Assembly: GCF_008039575.1 (NCBI RefSeq) | Contig: NZ_VDUY01000005.1 | Coordinates: 310,001-374,000, forward strand | Direction of reading: 5' to 3' | Source of the DNA: Zeimonas arvi | Lineage (GTDB): Bacteria > Pseudomonadota > Gammaproteobacteria > Burkholderiales > Burkholderiaceae_E | Length of the DNA stretch: 64,000 nt | Shown here: positions 35,313-43,441 of the stretch, in pieces | Numbering within the stretch: the stretch's first letter is position 1 | Layout: each line of letters begins with the position of its first letter | Translations under genes and position numbers: made by a program | Notes under the pieces: generated by a model | Database searches by the model: none | Seen by the model: only the letters and a program-made list of their open reading frames with translations | Told to the model about the DNA's origin: nothing

Positions 35313-36857
35313 ATGTTCGTCATCGACTGGCTGCACAAGCAGGCGCAGCACCATCCGGACAAGCTCGCTCTGGTCGACGTCGCGAGCGGCCGCAGCTTCC
35401 GCTATCGCGACTTCGACGAGCGCGCCAGCCGCTTCGCCGAGTGGCTCCGCGAGCGCTGGCGCCTGGCGCCCGGCGACCGGCTGGCGGTGCTGGCGCACAA
35501 CGGCAGCGACTACCTGGAGATGCTCTACGGCTGCGCGAAGGCCGGAGTGGTCATGGTCTGCCTGAACTGGCGCCTGCCGGCGGCCGAACTGCAGCCGATC
35601 GTCGACGACGCGGCGCCGGCCGCCTTCGTCTGCAGCGAGGAGCTCGTGGCGGTTGCGCGCCAGGTCTTCCAGGGGCTCCCCGGACTGGTGTCCGGCCCGC
35701 CCGGCGCCGACTGGCCCGACTACGAATCGGCCCTGGCCGCCGCCAGTGGCGGGGTCGTCGAGATGCCGACCCGCGGCATGGACGAGACCTGGTACCTGCT
35801 GTACACCTCGGGCACCACCGGCCGGCCCAAGGGCGTGATCCAGACCTTCGGGATGGCCTTCTTCAACGCAGTCAATGCGATGCTGGCCACGAAGCTTTCC
35901 GGCGACGACGTGCTGCTGGCCGTGCTGCCCTTCTTCCACACCGGCGGGCTCAACCTCTATGCCAACCCGATCCTCCACGCCGGCGGGACCGTGGTGATCC
36001 AGAAGCAGTTCGACGCCGGCGAGGCGATCCGCTGGCTGGATGGGCGGGGCCGCACCGGAGGTGCCGGCCTTCCCTTGCCGATCACCCAGTTCCTCGGCGT
36101 GCCGGCCGTTTACCTGTTCATCTCGCAGCATCCGGAGTTTGCGAGCGCCCGCTTCGCTGCGATGCGCCACTGGTCGGCGGGCGGCTCGCCGATGCCGCAG
36201 GCCCTGCTGGAGGCCTACGCCGCCCGGGGCATCACCCTCTGCTTCGGCTTCGGCATGACGGAGACCGGGCCCACCGTCTTCATCCCCGACGAGGCCACCG
36301 CCCGCGCCAAGCCGGGCAGCGTGGGCAAGCCGGTCGGCTCGATGCTGACCCGGGTGGTCGATCGCGAGGGCCGTGACTGCGGCCCCGGAGAGCGCGGCGA
36401 GCTGCTGGTCCGTGGCCCGGGCGTGACCCCGGGCTACTGGCGCAATCCGCAGGCCACCTCCGAGGCCCTGCGCGACGGCTGGCTGCACACCGGCGACGTG
36501 GCCTTCTTCGATGTCGACGGCGACTACTGGATCGTCGACCGGGTCAAGGACATGTACATCTCGGGCGGCGAGAACGTCTATCCGGCCGAGATCGAGAACC
36601 TGCTGTACCGGATGCCCGGCGTGGCCGAGGCGGCGGTGATCGGCGTGCCCGATCCGCGCTGGATCGAGGTCGGCCTGGCGGTGATCGTGCCCGCGCCGGG
36701 CGCGCAGCTCACCGAAGAAGCCGTGCGCGAGTACTGCCGGGCCGGGCTGGCCGGCTACAAGGTGCCGAAGCGGGTGCGTTTCGTGGACGCGCTGCCGCGC
36801 ACGCCGGCGGGCAAGGTCGAGAAGCCGTTGCTGCGGCAGCGCTACGCGGACGCCTGA
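35313..36857 (+). CDS. AMP-forming acyl-CoA ligase in the ABC operon
   Basis: Adenylate-forming enzyme of 514 residues. P-loop YTSGTTGRPKG (164-174), FFHTGGLN, FGMTETGP (A5), TGDVAFFDVDGDYWIVDR (hinge) and the C-terminal catalytic lysine in TPAGKVEK (K501). It should activate an imported carboxylic acid to its CoA thioester. It is 26 bases after the hydratase gene and probably the last gene of the transporter operon. The acyl substrate cannot be read; the family includes fatty acyl, cinnamoyl and benzoate-type ligases. Confidence 0.92.
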   Translation: MFVIDWLHKQAQHHPDKLALVDVASGRSFRYRDFDERASRFAEWLRERWRLAPGDRLAVLAHNGSDYLEMLYGCAKAGVVMVCLNWRLPAAELQPIVDDAAPAAFVCSEELVAVARQVFQGLPGLVSGPPGADWPDYESALAAASGGVVEMPTRGMDETWYLLYTSGTTGRPKGVIQTFGMAFFNAVNAMLATKLSGDDVLLAVLPFFHTGGLNLYANPILHAGGTVVIQKQFDAGEAIRWLDGRGRTGGAGLPLPITQFLGVPAVYLFISQHPEFASARFAAMRHWSAGGSPMPQALLEAYAARGITLCFGFGMTETGPTVFIPDEATARAKPGSVGKPVGSMLTRVVDREGRDCGPGERGELLVRGPGVTPGYWRNPQATSEALRDGWLHTGDVAFFDVDGDYWIVDRVKDMYISGGENVYPAEIENLLYRMPGVAEAAVIGVPDPRWIEVGLAVIVPAPGAQLTEEAVREYCRAGLAGYKVPKRVRFVDALPRTPAGKVEKPLLRQRYADA

Positions 36858-36956
36858 GCGCGCTCGCCGCCTGTTACCACCCGTAGCAATCGCTTACACC
36901 TGAGCCGGCGTCGAGCCGGTAGCCTCGCACTCGTACAGAGTTCCGAGGAGAGCCCC

Positions 36957-37271
36957 ATGAGCCGCCTGATGCTCGCGCTGTTTGCAGCCACCGCCGTGCT
37001 GGCCGTATCGATGCCGGCCTTCGCCGACGACGACGACGATCGCCACCACCATCGTCACGGCAAGTACAAGGAAACCTACTGGGACGGCCCCTGCAAGGTC
37101 GAGCGCAAGTGGAACCGCAAGGGCCACTACAAGGAAGAGCGCAAGTGCAAGGGGGGCTACGCCGCGCACTACCCGGCGCCGGCGTACTACGCGGCGCCCG
37201 CCCCGGCAGCCGGCGTGTACCTGACCCCGCCGTCGCTGGTGATCCAGCCGCCGGCGATCGTGATCCAGTAG
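36957..37271 (+). CDS. Small exported His/Lys/Tyr-rich protein
   Basis: Protein of 104 residues with a signal peptide (1-23, cleavage after AFA). The mature part begins with five Asp residues followed by a His-rich patch (DRHHHRHGKYKE), has two Cys (in GPCKVERKW and ERKCKGG, likely a disulfide), then an Ala/Pro/Tyr-rich stretch and a hydrophobic PPSLVIQPPAIVIQ end. The Asp/His patches suggest metal binding, unproven. Similar small secreted proteins occur in Burkholderiales without known function. GAGGAGA precedes the ATG. Confidence 0.75.
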   Translation: MSRLMLALFAATAVLAVSMPAFADDDDDRHHHRHGKYKETYWDGPCKVERKWNRKGHYKEERKCKGGYAAHYPAPAYYAAPAPAAGVYLTPPSLVIQPPAIVIQ

Positions 37272-37289
37272 GAAAGCCCCGGCCCGACG

Positions 37290-37319
37290 AAAAAAGCCCC
37301 GGCGCCAGGCGCCGGGGCT
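37290..37319 (-). terminator. Rho-independent terminator of the diheme cytochrome gene
   Basis: Read leftward, AGCCCCGGCGCC and its complement (37295-37306 and 37308-37319) form a 12-base stem followed by six T residues (A-run at 37290-37295 on the + strand). It lies 39 bases beyond the stop of the leftward cytochrome gene. It could also slow rightward transcription from the small exported-protein gene, but there is no T-run on that side. Confidence 0.85.
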
Positions 37320-37357
37320 ATCCGTTCGGCGCGGGCCCGGGGCCCGCTGCGCGACGA

Positions 37358-38230
37358 CTACTTCACCGATGCAACCATGTACTCGACCGCGGCCCGCACC
37401 TCGGCATCGGTCAGCTTGGCATTGCCGCCGCGCGGGGGCATCGCCCGCAGGCCGTTGATCGAATGCGAGACCAGCGTGTCCATGCCGGCCGCCACACGGT
37501 CGGTCCAGGCGGCCTTGTCGCCGTACTTGGGCGCGCCGGCCACGCCGGTGGCGTGGCAGACCATGCAGGTGCCGTCGTAGATCTTCTTGCCGTCGACCGA
37601 TGCGGCGGGTGCAGCCGCCACCGGGGCGGGCGCGGCAGGGGCCGCAGCGGCGACGGGAGCCGCAGCGGGCGCCGGGGCAGCGGGCGCAGCGGCAGCGGCA
37701 GCGGCAGCGGCCGGCGCGGCGTCGGCCGACTTGGACGCTTCCTCGCCCTTCGGCGCTTCGAACTTGCCACCGGCCGCATTGGCCATGTGCACGACGGCCT
37801 TGGTGATCTCGAGATCGCTGTAGGCGCCGCCGCCCTGGGGAGCCATCGCGCCCTTGCCTTTCAGCGAGGAGTTGACCAGCGCCTGCAGGCCGGTCTTGAT
37901 CCGGTCGGCCCAGGCGGCGGTGTCGCCGAACTTGGGCGCGCCGGCCACACCCGCCGCGTGGCAGGTGGCGCACTGGGCCTTGTAGACCTCTTCGCCGGAA
38001 CGTGCCGGGCGCGGGCCGCTGGCGCCCGCCAGCTCGAAGCCGGCCACCGGACGAATGCGCGCCTCGATCGCCTCGGCGGTCATGGAATCGGCGCCTGCCC
38101 CGGTGCGCGTGCTGCTGCCCACGTACTTGACCAGCAGGACGATCACGAGGATCGGCACCACGAAGGCCAGCACCACGACGGTGATCAACTGTTTGGGGGT
38201 CTTGATGAATGCTTCGTGTTCGTCGCTCAT
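37358..38230 (-). CDS. Membrane-anchored diheme cytochrome c5-type protein
   Basis: Protein of 290 residues with an N-terminal membrane anchor (about 14-35) and two cytochrome c domains, each of the c5 type with GAPKFGD or GAPKYGD after the heme site. Heme motifs are CATCH (87-91) and CMVCH (222-226). Likely axial methionines are in KGAMAPQGG (about 129) and LRAMPPRGG (about 264). The domains are separated by an Ala/Pro linker (171-210) of almost nothing else. It should carry electrons in the periplasm, attached to the inner membrane. The near-identical flanks of the two heme sites suggest an internal duplication. Confidence 0.92.
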   Translation of the reverse strand: MSDEHEAFIKTPKQLITVVVLAFVVPILVIVLLVKYVGSSTRTGAGADSMTAEAIEARIRPVAGFELAGASGPRPARSGEEVYKAQCATCHAAGVAGAPKFGDTAAWADRIKTGLQALVNSSLKGKGAMAPQGGGAYSDLEITKAVVHMANAAGGKFEAPKGEEASKSADAAPAAAAAAAAAPAAPAPAAAPVAAAAPAAPAPVAAAPAASVDGKKIYDGTCMVCHATGVAGAPKYGDKAAWTDRVAAGMDTLVSHSINGLRAMPPRGGNAKLTDAEVRAAVEYMVASVK

Positions 38231-38277
38231 GCTGACGCCAGCCGTTTGGATTCAAAGCCGGGAATTATAGCCGCTCG

Positions 38278-38718
38278 CTACTTCTTCTTTTCGATCTCCT
38301 TGAGGCGCTTCTTCTCCTCGTGGCGAATCCGTTCCAGCATTCGCGTGTCCGGGTCCCGCCAGTCGCCGCCCGCGGCCCGGGCCATGAAGGCGGTGGCGCG
38401 AGAGAACTCGGCCAGCGTCAGGCTCGGGTCGCCGCCCCGCGGCGGCATGCCGCGCACGCCGACCCAGGCGTGGGCAGTCAGCACGTCCTGGCCTTCCTCG
38501 ATCAGGCCTTCCCAGGCCTCGCGGTCGCCGAACTTCGGCGCCTTGGCCACGCCGGTCTCGTGGCAGGCCCTGCAGACCTGCTGGTAGACGGCCTCGCCGG
38601 ACTTGCCGCCGGCAACCGGCACGTGGTCGGATCCGGACGGCCCGCCGGACACGCAGGCGCCGAGCGCCAGCACGACCGGTGCCAGCGCCAACGCGCGGAT
38701 CGAATGCTTGGCTTTCAC
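38278..38718 (-). CDS. Cytochrome c5-like lipoprotein
   Basis: Monoheme c-type cytochrome of 146 residues. The signal peptide ends in a lipobox LALGAC (Cys 22), so it is probably lipid-anchored. The heme motif is CRACH (49-53), followed by the c5-type GVAKAPKFGDREAWE, and the methionine ligand lies in VRGMPPRGG. A charged tail ends in KKRLKEIEKKK. I chose the GTG at 38718 because it places a signal peptide at the N-terminus; AGGAG is 11 bases upstream, longer than ideal. It is upstream of the diheme cytochrome gene, same strand. Confidence 0.83.
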   Translation of the reverse strand: MKAKHSIRALALAPVVLALGACVSGGPSGSDHVPVAGGKSGEAVYQQVCRACHETGVAKAPKFGDREAWEGLIEEGQDVLTAHAWVGVRGMPPRGGDPSLTLAEFSRATAFMARAAGGDWRDPDTRMLERIRHEEKKRLKEIEKKK

Positions 38719-38793
38719 CTTGGAGGGCTCCTGTTTCAGCCGGCATCTTAGCGAAGCATCGCCTTGGCCACGCGGCCAGGGGCCGGCCTCGGG

Positions 38794-38799
38794 TACAAT
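38794..38799 (+). promoter_or_regulatory. Candidate -10 box for tRNA-Arg
   Basis: TACAAT lies 10 bases before the tRNA 5' end, correct for a tRNA promoter. The -35 region is GC-rich and not recognisable. Confidence 0.5.
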
Positions 38800-38808
38800 C
38801 GAGGCTTC

Positions 38809-38885
38809 GCGCCCGTAGCTCAGCTGGATAGAGTACTGCCCTCCGAAGGCAGGGGTCGGACGTTCGAATCGTCTCGGGCGCGCCA
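38809..38885 (+). tRNA. tRNA-Arg(CCG)
   Basis: Complete cloverleaf of 77 bases including an encoded CCA. The acceptor stem is GCGCCCG/CGGGCGC with discriminator G. The D arm has GCTC/GAGT, the anticodon stem is CTGCC/GGCAG with loop CTCCGAA (anticodon CCG), and the T arm is GGACG-TTCGAAT-CGTCT. It should decode CGG, a common arginine codon at this base composition. It lies between a cytochrome gene (leftward) and a signalling gene (rightward). Confidence 0.96.
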
Positions 38886-38898
38886 GAGATTCGCCAGC

Positions 38899-38925
38899 AA
38901 GCCCCGTCAGCAATGGCGGGGCTTT
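38899..38925 (+). terminator. Terminator of tRNA-Arg
   Basis: AAGCCCCG and CGGGGCTT form an 8-base stem with a 10-base loop, ending in a short T-run, 13 bases after the tRNA CCA. Confidence 0.75.
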
Positions 38926-39023
38926 CGTGTTCCTGGGGGCGGCCTGCCTTTGCGGCTTGCGTCGCGATGACGGCGCTCGTCGGCCGTCGCGATTCAAGGC
39001 GCACGAATCCCGCTGTCTGACGC

Positions 39024-39029
39024 TAGAAT
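39024..39029 (+). promoter_or_regulatory. Candidate -10 box for the GGDEF-EAL gene
   Basis: TAGAAT lies 47 bases before the GTG at 39077, overlapping a GAATC-AG-GATTC inverted repeat (39025-39036). No good -35 hexamer was found. Confidence 0.3.
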
Positions 39030-39076
39030 CAGGATTCCCCCTTTACACGAGCGGACGCCTCCGCTCCGTTGCGGCC

Positions 39077-41377
39077 GTGAGACTCGAGCGGCGATTCCGT
39101 CCCAGTGTCCTCGCGGCGCTCGTCTACGTGCTGCTCGGCTGCCTGTGGATCGCGTTCAGCGACGACGCGGTCCGCAAGCTGGCCGCCGACCCCGACACTC
39201 TGACCTTGCTGCAGAACCTGAAGGGCTGGGTCTATGTCCTGCTGACCGCCATCCTGATCTACGGGCTGGTCGAGGCGCTGGACTGGCGCAACCGCAGGCT
39301 GCGGGCGCTGGACCGCCAGTTCCGGGTGAGCTTTCAGGAAAGCCCGACCGGCATCGCGCTTCTCGACCCGCAGGGCCGCGTCGAGATCGCCAATCCTGCG
39401 CTGGCCACCCTCCTGAGCCGGCCCGAGCCCGCCCTGCGAGGCCGCACGGTGCCCGCGCTGCTGGGGCGTCGCGTCGACTTGCCGGCCGACGGCCTCTGCG
39501 TGGAGATCCCGATGCCGGCCGCCCGGGGGCGCGACCCGCGCACTTTCGAGATTCGCCGCGTCGCGCTCGAGGCGCCGCTTGCCGGGCAGGCCGGCGTTGC
39601 AGACGAGGCGCGCGGCAGCATGCTGCTGGTCGAGGACGTGAGCGTCGCCCGCCGAGCCGCGACGGAGCAGCGCCTGGCCGCGGTGGCCTTCGAGACCCGT
39701 GGGCCCATCCTGGTCACGGATGCGCAGGGCGTCATCCTGCGCGTCAATCGCGCCTTCTGCGAGCTGACCGGCTATCGGGCCGAGGAGCTGATCGGCAGGA
39801 ACCCGCGCATCCTCGAGTCGGACCGGCAGAACGCGGCGTTCCATCGCCGCATGTGGGACAGGCTGCTCGAGACCGGCCACTGGGAGGGCGAGCTCTGGAA
39901 CCTCGACCGGGCCGGCAAGCCCTATCCGCAGTGGCAGTCGATCAGCGCGGTGCGCGACGATCGCGGCGCCATCGCCTATTTCGTCGCGCACATCACGGAC
40001 CTGACCGAGCGACGCGAGATCGAGGCGCGCATCGACGAGCTCGAGCACCTCGACCTGCTGACCGGGCTGCCCAATCGCCGCTCGCTGCTGGAGCGCCTCG
40101 CACTGGCGTTCCCGGGCACGCCCGCGGCAGCGTCCACAGCTGAGCCGTCGATTGGGGCCCCAGTCTCGTCCTCAGGCGCGCTGATGCTGATCGACGTCGA
40201 TGACTTCCACGTGGTCAACGAGGGCCTGGGCATGGAGACCGGCGACCAGGTCTTGCGCGCGATCGCCCGCGTGCTCGTGCAACTCGCTGGCACCGAAGGC
40301 CAGCAGCTCGCGCGCATCAGTTCGGACATCTTCGCGGTGGCCTTCATGCCGCCGGGCGGGGGATCGGGCGAGAGCCTGCTGCAGGCGGTCGGCGCCTATG
40401 CGGAGCGCCTGCGTGCCCGCATCCGTCAGCTCGACGAGGTGCCCGCGGCAAGCGGCGCGCTCACCGTGTCGATCGGGGTCCATCTGTTCGATGCCGACGA
40501 TCGCGGGCCGGCCGATGCGCTGAACCACGCGGAACAGGCGCTGTCGCGGGCCAAGCAGGGCGGGCCCGGCGGCTTCGCGCTCTTCGCGCGCGGCATGCAG
40601 GCCGAGGCGGAGGCCCGGCTGCGGCTGGCGGCCGATCTGCGGCTCGGCCTCGCCGCCGGCGAGATCCACGCGCACTTCCAGTGCAAGTGCAGCGCCGACG
40701 GGCGCATCGTGGGCGCCGAGGCGCTGGCTCGCTGGCGGCGCGCCGACGGCGCCACCGTGTCGCCGGCGGTCTTCGTGCCGATGGCCGAAGCGCTGGGTCT
40801 CGAAGCCGAGCTGGGCGAGCGGATGCGCCGCCAGGCGCTCGAGCTCGCCGCAAGGCTCGCGCAAGCCGGCTGCGCGATCCCGGTCGCGGTGAACCTCGCC
40901 GCGCGCGAGCTTCGGCAGCCCGACCTGCCGGACCGGATCGTCGCCTTGCTCGCCGAGTACCGGCTGCCGCCGCAGTCGCTGATCCTCGAAGTCACCGAGA
41001 GCCAGCTGATCGACGACTTCGACGCGATCAGCGCGGTGCTGGCCAGGCTTCGCGCCGCCGGGATGCGCGTGGCGATCGACGATTTCGGCACCGGCTTCTC
41101 CTCGCTCAGCTACCTGAAGCGCCTGCCGGTGGACGAGTTGAAGATCGACGGCAGCTTCGTGGCCGACGCCGCGCATGCGCCGCGCGACCAGGCGCTGTTG
41201 CGCGCCATCGTCAGTCTCGGCCACACCCTGGGCCTGGCGGTCGTCGCCGAAGGCGTGGAGACCGACGAGCAGCTCGCGCTGTTGAGCTCGCTCGGTTGCG
41301 AGGTCTTCCAGGGCTGGCGCTTCGGCCGGCCGGTGGACGCGGACGGCTTCATGGCCCAGGCGGTCGGCCGATGCTGA
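39077..41377 (+). CDS. Membrane PAS-GGDEF-EAL protein with degenerate GGDEF and intact EAL
   Basis: Cyclic-di-GMP signalling protein of 766 residues. Two hydrophobic segments lie at about 8-27 and 45-63. Two PAS-like domains follow (about 75-190 and 200-310, with LVTDAQGVILRVNRAFCELT). The GGDEF domain (about 325-480) has SSDIF (415-419) where GGDEF should be, so cyclase activity is unlikely. The EAL domain (about 505-755) keeps E548 in EALARW, AVNLAAREL, LEVTES, the DDFGTGFSSLSYLK loop and the EGVET glutamate, all needed for phosphodiesterase activity. GTG at 39077 is chosen because it places the first membrane helix near the N-terminus. The stop overlaps the TonB-dependent receptor start by 7 bases. 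Confidence 0.9.
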   Translation: MRLERRFRPSVLAALVYVLLGCLWIAFSDDAVRKLAADPDTLTLLQNLKGWVYVLLTAILIYGLVEALDWRNRRLRALDRQFRVSFQESPTGIALLDPQGRVEIANPALATLLSRPEPALRGRTVPALLGRRVDLPADGLCVEIPMPAARGRDPRTFEIRRVALEAPLAGQAGVADEARGSMLLVEDVSVARRAATEQRLAAVAFETRGPILVTDAQGVILRVNRAFCELTGYRAEELIGRNPRILESDRQNAAFHRRMWDRLLETGHWEGELWNLDRAGKPYPQWQSISAVRDDRGAIAYFVAHITDLTERREIEARIDELEHLDLLTGLPNRRSLLERLALAFPGTPAAASTAEPSIGAPVSSSGALMLIDVDDFHVVNEGLGMETGDQVLRAIARVLVQLAGTEGQQLARISSDIFAVAFMPPGGGSGESLLQAVGAYAERLRARIRQLDEVPAASGALTVSIGVHLFDADDRGPADALNHAEQALSRAKQGGPGGFALFARGMQAEAEARLRLAADLRLGLAAGEIHAHFQCKCSADGRIVGAEALARWRRADGATVSPAVFVPMAEALGLEAELGERMRRQALELAARLAQAGCAIPVAVNLAARELRQPDLPDRIVALLAEYRLPPQSLILEVTESQLIDDFDAISAVLARLRAAGMRVAIDDFGTGFSSLSYLKRLPVDELKIDGSFVADAAHAPRDQALLRAIVSLGHTLGLAVVAEGVETDEQLALLSSLGCEVFQGWRFGRPVDADGFMAQAVGRC

Positions 41378-43401
41378 CGCTTGCCGCCGCGGCAGTCGCC
41401 GGGCTCGAGGCGGTCACCGTGACCGCCACCCGCATCGAGCAGCCGAGCTTCGACACGCCGGCCTCGGTCGACGTCATCGGCATCGATCCGGCCGCCGCGC
41501 AGGCGCCCGGCGTGAACCTGTCCGAGGCGCTCGGTCGCGCTCCGGGCATCGTGGTGCGCAACCGCCAGAACTACGCGCAGGACCTGCAGGTCTCCTCGCG
41601 CGGCTTCGGCGCCCGGGCCGCCTTCGGCGTGCGCGGCGTGCGGCTGATGCAGGACGGCATCCCGTTCACCATGCCCGACGGCCAGGGCCAGACCGGGCTC
41701 TTCGACCTCGACGCCGCCGCGCGCATCGAGGTGCTGCGCGGGCCCTTCGCCGCGCTGTACGGCAACTCGGCGGGCGGGGTGGTGTCGCTCTTCACCGAGG
41801 ATCCGCCCGCGGCGCCCACGCTGCGGATCCATGGCGGCGCAGGCAGCTTCGGCAGCTGGAAGACCGGCGTCGATTTCGGCGTGCCTTTCGGCGACGCGCC
41901 CCCCGGCTTCACCGGCAAGCTGTCGCGCTTCGCCACCGACGGCTGGCGCGAGCACAGCCGCACCCGGCGCGACCTGTTCGGCGCCAAGCTCGCCTGGGGC
42001 GAACCGGAAGCGTCGCGCTTCACGCTGACCGCCACCGCGCTCGACCAGCCCGATACCCAGGATCCGCTGGGCCTGACCCGCGAGCAGCTCGATCGGGACC
42101 CCGGCCAGGCCGGCGCCGGCGCGCTGGCCTTCGACACGCGCAAGAGCGTCGCACACCGGCAGGCCGGGCTCGAATGGGCGCACCGGCTGGGCCCCCGGGA
42201 CACGCTCAAGTTGCGCGGCTACGCCGGCGACCGGCGGGTCACGCAGTTCCTGGCCTTCAGCGGCGCCGCGCCGACTTCGTCGGGGGGCGCGGTCGACCTG
42301 GACCGCGGCTTCGGCGGCCTGGGCCTGCGGTGGACCCGCGCCGGCCGCACCGCCTGGGGTCCGTTCTCGTTCACGCTGGGCATCGACTACGACCGGATGG
42401 ACGAGCGCCGCCAAGGCTTCGTCAACGACTTCGGCGCGGCCGGCGAGCTGCGCCGCAACGAGAGGGACAGCGTCTGGAACGTCGACCAGTACGCGATCGC
42501 GGAGTGGTGGTTCGCCGAGCGCTGGCGCTTGTCCGGCGGCGTGCGGCACTCGCGGGTGAGCTTCCGGGTGCGCGACGATTTCGTCACTGCCGTCAATCCC
42601 GACGACTCGGGCCGGCGAGACTACTCGGCCACGCGGCCGGTCGTCGGCCTGCTCTTCGCGGCGAGCGACACGGTCAACCTGTACGCGTCGGCGGGCCGCG
42701 GCTTCGAGACGCCCACCTTCGCCGAGCTGGCCTACCGGCCCGACGGCCAGCCTGGGCTGAACTTCGCGCTCGACGCCAGCACCAGCACCAATCTCGAACT
42801 GGGCCTCAAGGCGCAGCTTGCGCAAGATCACCGACTGAACCTCGCGCTGTTCCGCACCGGCACCCGCAACGACATCGTGCCCGACGCGAACGTGGCGGGC
42901 CGGGCCACCTTCCGCAACGCGGCCCGCACCCGGCGGCAAGGCGTGGAGCTGGCGCTGGAATCGCGGTTCGGGGGCGGCTTCGAGGCCTGGTTGGCCTGGA
43001 CCTGGATCGACGCCGAGTTCCGCGACTACGCGAGCCTGGCGGGCGCCGACCTGTCGGGCCGAGCGCTGCCCGGCGTGCCGAAACATTCGCTCCATGCCGA
43101 ACTGGCCTGGCGCCACGCGCCCACCGGTTTCTCGACCGCGATCGAGGCCCAGTGGAACGGCGCGGTCTGGGTCGACGACGCGAACACCGCCCGCGCCGAC
43201 GCCTACGCGGTGGCCAGCTGGCGCCTGGGCTACGACCTGCGCTACGCCGGCTGGCGGATCGTGCCCTACCTGCGCGTCGACAACCTGTTCGGCGAGCGCC
43301 ACGTGGGCTCGGTGATCGTGAACGCGGCCAACGGCCGCTACTACGAGCCGGCGCCGGGCCGGTCGTGGTTCGGCGGCGTGAAGGCGTCGCTGGCCTTCTG
43401 A
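41371..43401 (+). CDS. TonB-dependent outer-membrane receptor
   Basis: Outer-membrane receptor of 676 residues. A very short hydrophobic leader is followed by a TonB-box-like AVTVTATR (about 14-21). The plug domain is about 30-145 (VDVIGIDPA, then LRGPFAALYGNSAGGVVSLFT), and the beta-barrel ends in the usual terminal aromatic F of VKASLAF. The leader looks short for a signal peptide, so the true start may lie slightly upstream within the EAL gene. It should import a siderophore, vitamin or other large ligand. Overlap with the EAL gene suggests translation coupling and perhaps shared regulation. Confidence 0.88.
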   Translation: MLTLAAAAVAGLEAVTVTATRIEQPSFDTPASVDVIGIDPAAAQAPGVNLSEALGRAPGIVVRNRQNYAQDLQVSSRGFGARAAFGVRGVRLMQDGIPFTMPDGQGQTGLFDLDAAARIEVLRGPFAALYGNSAGGVVSLFTEDPPAAPTLRIHGGAGSFGSWKTGVDFGVPFGDAPPGFTGKLSRFATDGWREHSRTRRDLFGAKLAWGEPEASRFTLTATALDQPDTQDPLGLTREQLDRDPGQAGAGALAFDTRKSVAHRQAGLEWAHRLGPRDTLKLRGYAGDRRVTQFLAFSGAAPTSSGGAVDLDRGFGGLGLRWTRAGRTAWGPFSFTLGIDYDRMDERRQGFVNDFGAAGELRRNERDSVWNVDQYAIAEWWFAERWRLSGGVRHSRVSFRVRDDFVTAVNPDDSGRRDYSATRPVVGLLFAASDTVNLYASAGRGFETPTFAELAYRPDGQPGLNFALDASTSTNLELGLKAQLAQDHRLNLALFRTGTRNDIVPDANVAGRATFRNAARTRRQGVELALESRFGGGFEAWLAWTWIDAEFRDYASLAGADLSGRALPGVPKHSLHAELAWRHAPTGFSTAIEAQWNGAVWVDDANTARADAYAVASWRLGYDLRYAGWRIVPYLRVDNLFGERHVGSVIVNAANGRYYEPAPGRSWFGGVKASLAF

Positions 43402-43441
43402 GCCGCGGGCACCGCGGGCGAGCCGGTTCGTCCCGGGCGGG

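Noticed and set aside
38719-38997. Minus-strand extension upstream of the lipoprotein cytochrome
   Set aside because: It is antisense to the tRNA and would place the signal peptide internally; the GTG at 38718 gives a proper lipoprotein signal.
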